A stretch of 64,000 nucleotides of DNA from NCBI GenBank assembly GCA_963702495.1, contig CAVPDA010000004.1:248001-312000 (forward strand), in the 5' to 3' direction. This document shows, one piece after another, positions 25,666-34,568 of the stretch (its first letter is position 1; each line of letters opens with the position of its first letter). The DNA is from CAVPDA01 sp963702495 (GTDB lineage: Bacteria; Pseudomonadota; Gammaproteobacteria; Burkholderiales; Rhodocyclaceae). The notes under the pieces were generated by a model. It ran no database searches, was not told where the DNA came from, and worked only from the letters and a program-made list of their open reading frames with translations. The position numbers and the translations under genes were made by a program.

Positions 25666-26076
25666 TTACTTCTTCGTCACGGGCATTCCCGCCTGCTCCC
25701 AGGCCGAAATGCCGCCGGACAGATTGTAGACCTTTTCGAAGCCGCGCTTGGTCAGCGCATTGCAGGTGGAGGACGAACGGTTGCCGCTCTGGCAGACGAC
25801 GATCACCGGCTTGTCCTTGAACTTGTCGAGTTCCCCCAGGCGCTTGTCCACCTGCCCCATCGGAATGTGCCTCGCGTTGGGCACGTGACCCGCCGCATAC
25901 TCGTGCGGCTCGCGCACGTTGACGATAATGGCGTCCTCGCGGTTGATCATGAGCGTCGCTTGGAGCGGCGATACTCCCGCCCCGCCGAAACCGCCGCGGA
26001 TCAGACTCCAGAGCAGCATTCCCCCCGAGATGACGGCGACGGCGACCCACATCACATTCTGCTGCACGAATTCCAC
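25666..26076 (-). CDS. Membrane-anchored rhodanese-like sulfurtransferase (YibN-like)
   Basis: A 136-residue protein with one N-terminal membrane helix (residues ~8-27, VMWVAVAVISGGMLLWSLI) and a single rhodanese domain (~40-132). The active-site loop is VVCQSGNRSS, with the persulfide-carrying Cys at 95. The start is a GTG at 26076, preceded by AGGGGG; a longer frame runs upstream into arsR but is not family-like. It can carry sulfane sulfur. Its partner genes (a Cys-rich ArsR regulator upstream, glutaredoxin downstream) suggest a role in persulfide or redox handling. Position and topology match E. coli YibN. Confidence 0.92.
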   Translation of the reverse strand: MEFVQQNVMWVAVAVISGGMLLWSLIRGGFGGAGVSPLQATLMINREDAIIVNVREPHEYAAGHVPNARHIPMGQVDKRLGELDKFKDKPVIVVCQSGNRSSSTCNALTKRGFEKVYNLSGGISAWEQAGMPVTKK

Positions 26077-26084
26077 GGCGCCCC

Positions 26085-26408
26085 CTACAACTCTTGCGGC
26101 ACGCGGCAGAACACTTCGCGCATCAGAACGATGAGTTGCAGCGTACGGGGGTCGCCGACGCGGTAGAAGACGCGATTGGCATCCTTGCGCGTGAGCAGCA
26201 CCCCCTTGTCGCGCAGAATGGCGAGGTGCTGCGAGATATTGCTCTGCGAGGTGCCCACAGAGTTGACGATTTCCTGCACACAGGCTTCCTGGTCGCCGAT
26301 CACACACAGAATCTTGAGCCGCAACGGGTGCGAGATGGCCTTCAGGGCGCGCGCCGCGGTTTCGATGTGCTCCTTCTTGTCTATCAGATCGAGAATTGCG
26401 TTGTCCAC
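26085..26408 (-). CDS. ArsR/SmtB-family repressor with a possible persulfide-sensing Cys pair
   Basis: A 107-residue winged-helix repressor. The helix-turn-helix is VQEIVNSVGTSQSNISQHLA (~44-63), and the wing follows (LTRKDANRVFYRVGD). It has three cysteines: C35 in helix 2, C43, and C101 in the last helix. C35 and C101 are placed like the two cysteines of the sulfide/persulfide sensors SqrR and BigR (around 41/42 and 107/108). Typical ArsR metal motifs (CVCD) are missing. It ends eight bases before the rhodanese start, so it heads the operon it probably represses. A TATAAT and an overlapping palindrome lie just upstream of its ATG. Confidence 0.9.
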   Translation of the reverse strand: MDNAILDLIDKKEHIETAARALKAISHPLRLKILCVIGDQEACVQEIVNSVGTSQSNISQHLAILRDKGVLLTRKDANRVFYRVGDPRTLQLIVLMREVFCRVPQEL

Positions 26409-26431
26409 GGTGGTTCCAGTTCACGAATCGC

Positions 26432-26455
26432 TATTCGAATATTATAAAATAATTC
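26432..26455 (-). promoter_or_regulatory. Promoter/operator of the arsR-rhodanese-grxC-secB operon
   Basis: On the minus strand a consensus TATAAT (-10) occupies 26446-26441, 33 nt before the arsR ATG. The perfect palindrome TATTCGAATA (26432-26441) abuts the -10. An AT-rich imperfect inverted repeat with GAAT/ATTC ends (26437-26455) covers the box, which is what one expects of an ArsR-type operator. The -35 is poor (TGTGGA with a 16-nt spacer). Confidence 0.55.
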
Positions 26456-26554
26456 ACTGTCTTCCACATCCGCCGTTTTGAATTTCTCGCGCCGGCCTGC
26501 GAGAATCCGGCTACCGCTTCATCCTCCCATCCACCCATGACTGGTGCCCGTACC

Positions 26555-27304
26555 ATGAAAAAAATCGTTCTGCTGCGCCATGGCGAATCGACCTGGAACA
26601 AGGAAAATCGTTTCACCGGATGGACCGACGTGGACCTGAGCGACAAGGGCCGCTCCGAGGCGCTGAATGCCGGCCGCCTGCTCAAGGAAAGCGGCTTCGC
26701 CTTCGATCTCGCCTTCACCTCGGTTCTTAAGCGTGCCATCCGCACCCTGTGGATGACTCTGGAAGAACTGGACCGGATGTGGATTCCGATCCACCACTCG
26801 TGGCGCCTCAACGAGCGCCACTACGGCGCCTTGCAGGGGTTGAACAAGGCGGAAACCGCGGAGAAATTCGGCGAATCTCAGGTCAAGGTATGGCGCCGCT
26901 CCTACGACGTTCCCCCGCCCGCTCTCGACCCGAGCGACCCGCGCACCGGTGCCGGCGATCCCCGCTACGCGGGCATGGCGGCGAACGAAATGCCGCGCAC
27001 CGAGTGCCTCAAGGACACGGTTGCCCGCTTTCTGCCCTACTGGCACGAGTCCATCGCACCGGCGGTCCGATCCGGCCAGAGCATCGTCATCGCCGCCCAC
27101 GGCAACAGCCTGCGGGCCCTGGTGAAATATCTGGACAATATCTCCGACAGCGAAATCGTCGAGCTCAACATCCCTACCGGCCAGCCACTGGTGTATGAAC
27201 TGGACGACGATCTCAAGCCGCTGCGCCACTACTACCTCGGTGACCAGGCCGCCATCGAGGCGGCGATGAAGGCCGTAGCCAATCAGGGCAAGGCCAAGGC
27301 TTGA
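26555..27304 (+). CDS. gpmA: 2,3-bisphosphoglycerate-dependent phosphoglycerate mutase
   Basis: Interconverts 3- and 2-phosphoglycerate in glycolysis and gluconeogenesis. It has 249 residues from the ATG at 26555, the family length; an upstream ATG at 26537 adds six residues before the conserved MKKIVLLRHGESTWN. The phosphorylated His is in LLRHGES (~residue 9). Also present are NRFTGWTDVDLSDKG, the proton donor in LNERHYGALQGLNK, and the second His in VIAAHGNSLRALVKYL. It is divergent from arsR. In E. coli the unrelated gpmM occupies the same place beside envC, so this is a non-orthologous replacement. Confidence 0.96.
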   Translation: MKKIVLLRHGESTWNKENRFTGWTDVDLSDKGRSEALNAGRLLKESGFAFDLAFTSVLKRAIRTLWMTLEELDRMWIPIHHSWRLNERHYGALQGLNKAETAEKFGESQVKVWRRSYDVPPPALDPSDPRTGAGDPRYAGMAANEMPRTECLKDTVARFLPYWHESIAPAVRSGQSIVIAAHGNSLRALVKYLDNISDSEIVELNIPTGQPLVYELDDDLKPLRHYYLGDQAAIEAAMKAVANQGKAKA

Positions 27305-28755
27305 GCCGTCGCCACCGATGCCGAGGGCAGGCGCGCACCGGGCAGGCTGCAGAGGGATGCGCGCCGCTTCGTGGATTCGGCGCCGCCCTTTCCCTGGTCG
27401 CGGCATTGTCGCTGCTGGCCGCGCCGGCCACGCCGGCCGCGCCCGCCCAGGCGAGGAAGCCGTCGCAGGTCCAGGAAAAGCGCGGCGAACTCGATGAGTT
27501 GAAGGGGCGCATCGACGACCTGCGCAGGGAGGTGGCAGACGCCGAGGAATCGCGGGCCGACGTCGCGGATGAACTCGAAGAAGCCGAAACGGCGATCTCG
27601 GCAGCCAACCGCAGGCTGCGCCAGCTCACGGATCAGCGGGCCCGAGCCCAGCGTGAGTTGAGGAACCTGGAGGCCCAGGTCGAACAGCTGGAACAGCGCG
27701 TCGCATCCCAGCAGGACCGGCTCGCCCGGCTGTTGCGCAACCGCTTCGTTGCGGGCGAGTCCGAGAGCCTGCAGCATCTGCTGCGGGGCAACGATCCTAA
27801 CCAGATTGCCCGCGACAGCCATTACCTGGCCGGACTTTCGCGCGCCCAGGCCGACCTGATCGCAGAGTTGCGCCATTCCCTCGACGACAAGCGCGAGCTG
27901 GCCCAGAAAGTGCGAGGCAAGACCGAAGAGCTTGCCGCGATCGAGAAGAATCACGGGAAGGAACGCGCCGAACTCGTCGTCCAGCAGCAGAAGCGGCGCG
28001 CAGCCCTCGACACCCTCGCCGGCCAGATCAAGGCACGCCAGCGCGAGATCAACAGCCTGAAGCGCGACGAGCGGCGATTGACGCGGCTGATCGACGGCCT
28101 GAGCCGGATCGTCAAGACGACGCCGCGCCGGCCTCCTCCCGTCACTACGCCCAAACCAGCCGAGTTCGGGCCAGCCCCTGCCGCTGCGGCAGCGCCGACG
28201 GGCGCCGAGCAACGGTCCGCCACGCCAGCGGCCGACGCCGCCGAGCCGCCGCGCACCGCTGCCGCCCGCCGGGACGTGACCGACCCCTCCCCTGCTGCGC
28301 CGCCGCAGGTCGTGGCGCGCAACGAGAGCATGCCGGACGAGTCGTTTGCCGGCCAGTCGCTGGCCAGGCTCAAGGGCCAGTTGCGCCTTCCCGCCCGCGG
28401 CGAACTGATCAACCGTTTCGGCACTCCAAGGCAGGATGGAGGCACCACCTGGAAGGGCGTGTTCATACGCGCGCCGCATGGCGCAGACGTGAAGGCAATC
28501 GCGACCGGGCGCGTCGTGTTCGCGGACTGGCTGAGGGGCTTCGGCAACCTCATCATCCTCGACCACGGCGACAGCTACCTTTCCGTGTACGGCAACAACG
28601 AATCCGTGTTCAAGACGGTGGGGCAGCCGGTGCAGGCCGGGGAAACGATTTCCTCCGTGGGCAACAGCGGCGGCAATGCGGAATCCGGTTTATACTTTGA
28701 AATAAGACATCAGGGTCAGCCTCTCGACCCTCTGAGATGGGTAACATTAAGATAG
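27301..28755 (+). CDS. envC: EnvC-like murein hydrolase activator (degenerate LytM)
   Basis: A 484-residue exported protein that activates periplasmic amidases at the division site. The start is a TTG overlapping the gpmA stop (TTGA). A signal sequence (~29-50) is followed by two long coiled-coil segments (~55-140 and ~170-260), an Ala/Pro-rich linker (~265-345), and a C-terminal LytM/M23 fold (~375-484). The catalytic HxxxD is replaced (TTWKGVFIRAPHGADVK) and the second HxH histidine is Tyr in SGLYFEIRHQ, just as in E. coli EnvC, so it should activate amidases without cutting peptidoglycan. The gpm-envC order is conserved. Confidence 0.92.
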   Translation: MSRRHRCRGQARTGQAAEGCAPLRGFGAALSLVAALSLLAAPATPAAPAQARKPSQVQEKRGELDELKGRIDDLRREVADAEESRADVADELEEAETAISAANRRLRQLTDQRARAQRELRNLEAQVEQLEQRVASQQDRLARLLRNRFVAGESESLQHLLRGNDPNQIARDSHYLAGLSRAQADLIAELRHSLDDKRELAQKVRGKTEELAAIEKNHGKERAELVVQQQKRRAALDTLAGQIKARQREINSLKRDERRLTRLIDGLSRIVKTTPRRPPPVTTPKPAEFGPAPAAAAAPTGAEQRSATPAADAAEPPRTAAARRDVTDPSPAAPPQVVARNESMPDESFAGQSLARLKGQLRLPARGELINRFGTPRQDGGTTWKGVFIRAPHGADVKAIATGRVVFADWLRGFGNLIILDHGDSYLSVYGNNESVFKTVGQPVQAGETISSVGNSGGNAESGLYFEIRHQGQPLDPLRWVTLR

Positions 28756-28850
28756 GATCGCGAATTCAGGATCTTGGCGCAACCCGAGAATCCGGCGAAG
28801 TTGGCCACGCGACACCTGATCCGCGGCCCCCGACATGGATGGAGCGACAG

Positions 28851-30260
28851 ATGCGGTCCCGATTGCAGCAAGCCGGTTTGGTTTTCCTTGGGCTCCTCGC
28901 CGGCATTCTCATCAGCCTGAACTTCTCGGCCAGCGCCAACAAGGAAGCCGCGTCACCGCTGCCGGTGGAAGAGTTGCGCACGTTCGCCGACGTCTTCAAT
29001 GCGGTCAAGAGCGGCTATGTGGAACCGGTGGAGGACAAGGCGCTGATCACGCATGCAGTCAGCGGCATGCTTTCGGGACTGGACCCGCACTCCGCCTATC
29101 TCGACCAGGACGCCTTCAAGGATCTGCAGGTCGGCACCCAGGGCGAGTTCGGCGGCCTCGGCATCGAGGTCGGCATGGAAGACGGCTTCGTCAAGGTGGT
29201 GTCCCCGATCGAGGATACCCCCGCGTTCCGCGCCGGCGTCAAGGCCGGCGACCTCATCATCAAGCTCGACGACACCATCGTCAAGGGCATGACTTTGAAC
29301 GACGCCGTCAAGCGCATGCGCGGCAAGCCCAAGACCGACATCACCCTGACCATCTCGCGCAAGGGCGAAACCAAGCCCATCGTGGTAACCCTGACGCGCG
29401 AAGTCATCAAGGTACAGAGCGTCAAGTCGAAGGTGATCGAGCCGGGCTACGGCTATCTGCGCGTCACCCAGTTCCAGGAGAACACGACCGCCAACCTGGT
29501 GAAGCACATCAACGAACTCTACAAGCCGGGCCCCCTCAAGGGCCTGGTGCTCGATCTGCGCAACGATCCCGGTGGCCTGCTGCACGGCGCCATCGGTGTC
29601 TCCGCCGCCTTCCTGCCGCCGCGCTCGCTGGTCGTGTCCACGGACGGCCGGACCGAGGACGCCAAACGCAAGTACTTCGCTGCCGGCGAGGACTACCTGC
29701 GCGGCACGCGCGAGGACTATCTGAAGAATCTGCCGCCCGCCATCAAGTCGGTACCGATGGTGACTTTGGTCAATGGCGGCTCGGCCTCGGCGTCCGAAAT
29801 CGTCGCCGGCGCCCTGCAGGATCACAAGCGCTCCATCGTGCTGGGCACGACGACCTTCGGCAAAGGCTCGGTGCAGACGATCCTGCCCCTGACCAACAAC
29901 ACGGCGATCAAGCTCACCACGGCGCGCTACTACACGCCGAACGGCCGCACCATCCAGGCCAAGGGCATCACCCCCGACATCGCGGTCGAGGAAACGGCCA
30001 ACGGCGAGACCCATGCGCGCCTGCGCGAGGCGGATCTGGAACGGCACCTTGCCAACGACAAGGAAAAGGAAGCCCAGCCCACACCGAAGCCGGAAGCCAA
30101 GCCGCAGACGAAAAAGGAGGCTCCGGGCAAGACCAAACAGCCCAAGGAAGAGGACGATGAAGAGCTCAAGCCGCCGTTCGAGTTCGGCGGCAAGGGTGAC
30201 TATCAGTTGTCCCAGGCGATGAATCTGCTGAAGGGGCTGCAGATCATTCAGAGCAAGTAG
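28851..30260 (+). CDS. Carboxy-terminal processing protease CtpA (S41)
   Basis: Periplasmic serine protease of 469 residues. The start at 28851 has a GGAG six bases upstream; a longer frame to 28737 would overlap envC. The N-terminal signal anchor (AGLVFLGLLAGILISLNF) is followed by the PDZ domain (~95-175, GEFGGLGIEVG and AFRAGVKAGDLIIKLD). The S41 catalytic core has Ser313 in NGGSASASEIVAGA and Lys338 in TTFGKGSVQT, the 25-residue spacing of the Ser/Lys dyad. The tail (~405-445) is Lys/Glu/Pro-rich. It trims C-termini of envelope proteins; substrates are unknown. Encoded behind envC. Confidence 0.95.
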   Translation: MRSRLQQAGLVFLGLLAGILISLNFSASANKEAASPLPVEELRTFADVFNAVKSGYVEPVEDKALITHAVSGMLSGLDPHSAYLDQDAFKDLQVGTQGEFGGLGIEVGMEDGFVKVVSPIEDTPAFRAGVKAGDLIIKLDDTIVKGMTLNDAVKRMRGKPKTDITLTISRKGETKPIVVTLTREVIKVQSVKSKVIEPGYGYLRVTQFQENTTANLVKHINELYKPGPLKGLVLDLRNDPGGLLHGAIGVSAAFLPPRSLVVSTDGRTEDAKRKYFAAGEDYLRGTREDYLKNLPPAIKSVPMVTLVNGGSASASEIVAGALQDHKRSIVLGTTTFGKGSVQTILPLTNNTAIKLTTARYYTPNGRTIQAKGITPDIAVEETANGETHARLREADLERHLANDKEKEAQPTPKPEAKPQTKKEAPGKTKQPKEEDDEELKPPFEFGGKGDYQLSQAMNLLKGLQIIQSK

Positions 30261-30302
30261 CCGCTGCGGCCCTGCCGCCGCTTGGATGGGAAGGGGAGGA
30301 CC

Positions 30303-30752
30303 ATGATCAAGCGACCCGCCTGTACGCCGATCCAGCGTCCGGGCAATGCCTTCGCGCGGCAGCCGGGAAGCGTCAAGCATCGAGAACTGCGTTTCAGCAA
30401 ATTCCCGCCGGGTCAGGCCGACCGCGCGCACAAGCTGCTGACCGGTCTCGATGGCCTGGATGTCCAGCCCGGCCCGCGTGCGAACACCATCCTGGTACGT
30501 TACGAGGTCACCGACTACACCTTCGAGGGCCTGGAAAACGCCCTGATCTGCCAGGGCTTTCACCTCGACAACACGGTCTATTCCAAGATCCTGCGCGCCA
30601 TCGTCTACTATTGCGAGGATACACAGCTGCACAATCTGCGCTCGCCGGAGCGCCTCATCAAGAAATCGAACGAGGTCTATTCCAAGGTCTGGGACCACCA
30701 CCTCCACGGCGACCACGACGAGACGCCGCCCGAACTGAGGGAATACAAGTAG
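30303..30752 (+). CDS. Hypothetical protein with a ferredoxin-like (HMA-type) core
   Basis: A 149-residue protein of unknown function. AAGGGGAGGA before the ATG at 30303 is an excellent ribosome-binding site. Residues ~30-90 (KHRELRFSKFPPGQADRAHK, LLTGLDGLDVQPGPRANTIL, VRYEVTDYTFEGLENALICQ) look like the beta-alpha-beta-beta-alpha-beta fold of heavy-metal-associated domains, but the metal-binding CxxC is missing. The C-terminal half has a His-rich patch (WDHHLHGDHD) that could bind metal. It sits 42 nt after ctpA and 61 nt before a MoeB/ThiF gene. The fold call is inference from the pattern of hydrophobic residues. Confidence 0.7.
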   Translation: MIKRPACTPIQRPGNAFARQPGSVKHRELRFSKFPPGQADRAHKLLTGLDGLDVQPGPRANTILVRYEVTDYTFEGLENALICQGFHLDNTVYSKILRAIVYYCEDTQLHNLRSPERLIKKSNEVYSKVWDHHLHGDHDETPPELREYK

Positions 30753-30813
30753 GCCGGTGCTGCGGCTGCGGCCCGCGCGCCTGCACCGACTGTCCGGCAC
30801 CCGCCCTTCCCCG

Positions 30814-31587
30814 ATGAACGACGAGCAGCTCCTGCGCTACAGCCGACACATCCTGCTGACGCAGGTCGGCTTCGAGGGACAGGAGAAGCTGCTGGCCGCT
30901 CGGGCGCTGGTGGTGGGCGCCGGCGGGCTCGGCTCTCCCGCCGCGCTCTACCTTGCGGCGGCCGGCGTCGGCACCCTCGTGCTGTGCGACGGCGACACGG
31001 TGGATCTGACCAATCTGCAGCGCCAGATCCTGCACCATACGCCTGCCATCGGCCGTCCCAAGGTCCTCTCCGGACGCGACACCCTGGCCCTGATCAACCC
31101 CGGCTGCGAAGTCGTGGCGCTGCAGCAGCGGCTGGAAGGCGCGCCGCTGGACGAGCAGGTGGCAGCGGCCGACGTCGTCCTCGACTGTTCCGACAACTTC
31201 GCCACGCGCCACGCCATCAACCGCGCCTGCGTGCGGCACCGCAAGCCTCTGGTTTCCGGAGCCGCCATCAAGTTCGACGGCCAGGTATCGGTGTTCGACC
31301 TGCGCCAGCCGGCGAGTCCCTGCTACCACTGTCTGTTTCCGGAGGGGCAGGACGTGGAAGAAGTGCGCTGCGCGGTGATGGGCGTGTTCGCCCCGCTCAC
31401 CGGCATCATCGGCACGGTGCAGGCGGCCGAGGCGCTGAAGCTGCTGATCGGCTGCGGCGAATCGCTCTGCGGAAGACTGCTGCTGCTGGACGGGCTGGCC
31501 ATGGACTGGCGCTCGATCGCGCTGGCCAGGGATGCGGGATGTTCCGTCTGCGGCGCAGCGGGATCGGCCGCGGCCGGCAACCGCTGA
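30814..31587 (+). CDS. ThiF/MoeB-type adenylyltransferase
   Basis: An E1-like enzyme of 257 residues that adenylates the C-terminal Gly of a small sulfur-carrier protein (MoaD or ThiS). The nucleotide-binding loop is VVGAGGLGSPAALYLAAAGV, followed by VLCDGDTVDLTNLQRQILH with the conserved Asp and Arg. The structural zinc is bound by CYHC and by CSVC near the C-terminus. MoeB and ThiF cannot be told apart from the sequence alone. No moaD or thiS is next to it; mog lies about 13 kb away. The start is the ATG at 30814, and an upstream extension lacks similarity to the family. Confidence 0.93.
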   Translation: MNDEQLLRYSRHILLTQVGFEGQEKLLAARALVVGAGGLGSPAALYLAAAGVGTLVLCDGDTVDLTNLQRQILHHTPAIGRPKVLSGRDTLALINPGCEVVALQQRLEGAPLDEQVAAADVVLDCSDNFATRHAINRACVRHRKPLVSGAAIKFDGQVSVFDLRQPASPCYHCLFPEGQDVEEVRCAVMGVFAPLTGIIGTVQAAEALKLLIGCGESLCGRLLLLDGLAMDWRSIALARDAGCSVCGAAGSAAAGNR

Positions 31588-31590
31588 TCG

Positions 31591-32691
31591 TCAGCCGTCG
31601 GCAAGGCGCGCCACGATCCGCAGATCGTCGCCGACCTGGCGCACCTCGCGCCACGACAACGAACGCTTCTGGTCGAGGCTGACCAGTTGCGGCAGGTCGA
31701 ACATGCCGCGCGCCGCATCGCCGATCAGGCTGGGCGCCAGATAGACGAGCAGCTCGTCCGTGCAGCCTTCGCGCAGCAGCGAGCCGTTGAGCTTGAAGCC
31801 GGCTTCCGCCAGCACTTCGTTGATGCCGCGGCGACCCAGTTCCCGCATCAGCTCGATCAACTCCACCTTGCCCTGCGCATTGGGCAGCGCCACCACTTCC
31901 GCGCCGCGCTCGCGCAGCCTTGCGGCGCGGGCGGCATCGTCGATGGCGCAGGCGACGAGGACATTGCCGCCGGCGAGGATCTTCGCCTCCAGTGGCGTCT
32001 CCAGGCGGCTGTCCACCACCACGCGCAACGGCTGGCGCGTGGTCGCCACGTCGCGCACCGTCAGCCGCGGGTCGTCGTCCCGCACCGTGCCGATGCCGGT
32101 GAGGATGGCGCAGGAGCGGGCGCGCCAGGCGTGGGCATCGCGCCGCGCCGCGGACCCCGTGATCCACTGGCTGCGGCCGTTGAGCAGCGCCGTCTTGCCG
32201 TCCAGACTGGCCGCGCATTTCAGCCGCACCCAGGGACGGCCGCGCTCCATGCGCGAGACGAAGCCGATGTTGAGTTCCCGCGCCTGCGCCTCCAGCAGGC
32301 CCGACGAGACGTCGATTCCGGATGCGCGCAGCCGCGCCAAACCCTCCCCCGCCACCAGCGGATTCGGATCCCGCATCGCCATCACCACCCGCGCCACGCC
32401 GGCACCGATCAGCGCCTCGGCGCAGGGCGGCGTGCGGCCGTGGTGATTGCACGGCTCCAGGGAGACGTAGGCGGTGGCGCCGCGGGCAGCTTCACCGGCG
32501 AGGCGCAGCGCATGGATCTCGGCGTGGGGTTCGCCGGCGCGCTCGTGCCAGCCTTCGCCGACGATGCCCCCATCGCGCACGACGACGCAGCCGACGCGCG
32601 GATTGGGCGTCGTCGTATAGAGACCGCACGCCGCCAGTTGCAGGGCGCGGGCCATGAATCCGTGATCGGCGGCGCTGAAGGGGGAGGACAC
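31591..32691 (-). CDS. ribD: Bifunctional riboflavin biosynthesis deaminase/reductase
   Basis: Catalyses deamination of the pyrimidine intermediate and then NADPH-dependent side-chain reduction in riboflavin synthesis. It has 366 residues. The N-terminal zinc deaminase (~1-145) has HAEIHAL and PCNHHGRTPPC. The C-terminal reductase (~148-366) starts PWVRLKCAASLDGKTALLNG and includes the ITGSAARRDAHAWRARSCAI segment and the LAEAGFKLNGSLL motif. Convergent with the ThiF-type gene, 3 nt apart, and followed upstream by nrdR: nrdR-ribD is a common pairing. Confidence 0.96.
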   Translation of the reverse strand: MSSPFSAADHGFMARALQLAACGLYTTTPNPRVGCVVVRDGGIVGEGWHERAGEPHAEIHALRLAGEAARGATAYVSLEPCNHHGRTPPCAEALIGAGVARVVMAMRDPNPLVAGEGLARLRASGIDVSSGLLEAQARELNIGFVSRMERGRPWVRLKCAASLDGKTALLNGRSQWITGSAARRDAHAWRARSCAILTGIGTVRDDDPRLTVRDVATTRQPLRVVVDSRLETPLEAKILAGGNVLVACAIDDAARAARLRERGAEVVALPNAQGKVELIELMRELGRRGINEVLAEAGFKLNGSLLREGCTDELLVYLAPSLIGDAARGMFDLPQLVSLDQKRSLSWREVRQVGDDLRIVARLADG

Positions 32692-32735
32692 TACGGCGCT
32701 CCGGAGGGCAGTTCCGCGAACGCGCTACGTCGAAC

Positions 32736-33209
32736 TCAGGCGGGCTTGCGCCGGACGCGGGGCTTCTTGACTTCGCGGATCGCCTCGGAGAACTCCTCCA
32801 CATCCTCGAAGTTGCGATACACGGAAGCGAAGCGTATATAGGCGATCTTGTCCAGGCGCTTCAATTCCCGCATGACGAGTTCGCCGATCTTCTCGCTCGG
32901 GATCTCGCGCTCGCCGAAGGAGAGAAGCTTCTCCTCGATGCGGTCGATGGCGGCGGAGACGATTTCCATGGTCACCGGCCGCTTGCGCAGCGCCAGCATC
33001 ATGCTGCCTTCGAGCTTCTGGCGCTCGTAGTCGGTGCGGCTGCCGTTCTTCTTTACCACCTGCGGCATCTTGAGCTCGACCCGCTCGTAGGTGGTGAAGC
33101 GCTTGTCGCAGGCGAGGCAGCGCCGGCGGCGGCGCACGGTGTCGCCGTCCTCGTTCTCCCGGGTGTCGACGACCTGCGTGTTCGGGTCGCCGCAGTAGGG
33201 GCACTTCAT
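32736..33209 (-). CDS. nrdR: Transcriptional repressor NrdR
   Basis: Nucleotide-sensing repressor of ribonucleotide reductase genes. It has 157 residues. The N-terminal zinc ribbon is MKCPYCGDPNTQVVDTREN and CLACDKRFTTYER, followed by an ATP-cone domain (~47-140, beginning VVKKNGSRTDYERQKLEGSM). It binds NrdR boxes when dATP loads the cone. Lies between glyA and ribD on the same strand, the order seen across proteobacteria. No NrdR box was recognised in this window. Confidence 0.97.
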   Translation of the reverse strand: MKCPYCGDPNTQVVDTRENEDGDTVRRRRRCLACDKRFTTYERVELKMPQVVKKNGSRTDYERQKLEGSMMLALRKRPVTMEIVSAAIDRIEEKLLSFGEREIPSEKIGELVMRELKRLDKIAYIRFASVYRNFEDVEEFSEAIREVKKPRVRRKPA

Positions 33210-33248
33210 CTCGGTTGCGGATCGGGCGCCATGCGGCCGAGTCGGCCG

Positions 33249-34499
33249 TCAGCCATAAACCGGGAAGCGCTTGCACAGCTCCGACACCTTGCCGCGCACC
33301 TTGGCGATGACGGCATCGTCGCTGGGGTGTTCGAGCACGTCGGCGATCAGGTGCGCCACCTTCTCCGCCTCGATCTCGCTGAAGCCGCGCGTGGTCATGG
33401 CCGGCGTGCCGATGCGGATGCCGCTGGTGACGAAGGGCTTCTGCGGATCGTTGGGGATGGCATTCTTGTTGACCGTGATATGGGCCTTGCCCAGCGCCGC
33501 CTCGGCGTCCTTGCCGGTGATGTTCTTGGTGCGCAGGTCCACCAGGAACAGGTGGCAGTCGGTGCGGCCGGAAACGATGCGCAGGCCGCGCTGCTCGGCC
33601 AGCACTTTTGCCAGGACGCGGGCGTTGTCGATCACCTGCTCCTGGTAGTTGCGGAACTCCGGCGTCATCGCCTCCTTGAAGGCCACCGCCTTGGCGGCGA
33701 TCACGTGCATCAGCGGTCCGCCCTGCAGGCTGGGAAAAATGGAGGAGTTGAGGATCTTCTCGTGCTCCGCCTTCGACAGGATGAGGCCGCCGCGCGGCCC
33801 GCGCAGCGTCTTGTGGGTGGTGCTGGTGACGAAATCGGCGATGCCCACCGGCGTCGGATAGTAGCCCGCCGCCACCAAGCCGGCGTAGTGCGCGATGTCG
33901 GTCATGAGGTAGGCGCCGACCGCGTCCGCGATCTGGCGGAAGCGCTTGAAGTCGATGACGAGAGAGTAGGCTGAGGCGCCGGCGACGATCATCTTCGGCT
34001 TGTGCTGGCGCGCCAGGCGCTCCACCTCGTCGTAGTCGATCTCCTCGGTCTCGGGATGCAGCCCGTAGGTGGCGGCCTTGAAGATCTTGCCCGACAGATT
34101 GACGCTGGCGCCGTGGGTCAGGTGTCCGCCGTGGGCGAGCGACATGCCGAGGATGGCGTCGCCCGGCTGCAGGACTGCGAAATACACCGCCTGGTTCGCC
34201 TGCGAGCCCGAATGCGGCTGCACGTTGGCATACTCGGCGTGGAACAGCTTCTTCGCGCGATCGATGGCGAGCTGCTCGGCCACATCGACGAATTCGCAGC
34301 CGCCGTAGTAGCGCTTGCCCGGGTAGCCCTCGGCGTACTTGTTGGTAAGCTGGGATCCCTGCGCCTCCAGCACTGCATGGCTGACATAGTTTTCGGAGGC
34401 GATGAGCTCGATGTGCTCCTCCTGCCGGCGATTCTCGTTTTGCACGGCCTGCCACAATTCGGGATCGACTTTCGCCAGGGTGTTGTGTTTGGAAAACAT
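33249..34499 (-). CDS. glyA: Serine hydroxymethyltransferase
   Basis: PLP enzyme converting serine and tetrahydrofolate to glycine and methylene-THF. It has 416 residues. The PLP lysine is in TSTTHKTLRGPRGG (near residue 230); other landmarks are ELIASENYVSHAVLEAQGS, KYAEGYPGKRYYGGCEFVD and TSGIRIGTPAMTTRGF. The ATG at 34499 begins the family-typical MFSKHNTL; an upstream TTG at 34520 is possible but adds unconserved residues. Co-oriented with nrdR and ribD. Confidence 0.97.
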   Translation of the reverse strand: MFSKHNTLAKVDPELWQAVQNENRRQEEHIELIASENYVSHAVLEAQGSQLTNKYAEGYPGKRYYGGCEFVDVAEQLAIDRAKKLFHAEYANVQPHSGSQANQAVYFAVLQPGDAILGMSLAHGGHLTHGASVNLSGKIFKAATYGLHPETEEIDYDEVERLARQHKPKMIVAGASAYSLVIDFKRFRQIADAVGAYLMTDIAHYAGLVAAGYYPTPVGIADFVTSTTHKTLRGPRGGLILSKAEHEKILNSSIFPSLQGGPLMHVIAAKAVAFKEAMTPEFRNYQEQVIDNARVLAKVLAEQRGLRIVSGRTDCHLFLVDLRTKNITGKDAEAALGKAHITVNKNAIPNDPQKPFVTSGIRIGTPAMTTRGFSEIEAEKVAHLIADVLEHPSDDAVIAKVRGKVSELCKRFPVYG

Positions 34500-34568
34500 G
34501 GCAAACGCTTGAATCGTCAAAGGGAAGGCATGAATTCTAGCACGCCCGCCCGGTCCCCCGGCGGCGGC

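Noticed and set aside
28953..30800. 615-codon minus-strand ORF opposite ctpA and its neighbour
   Set aside because: Antisense to genes with clear catalytic motifs; no similarity of its own.
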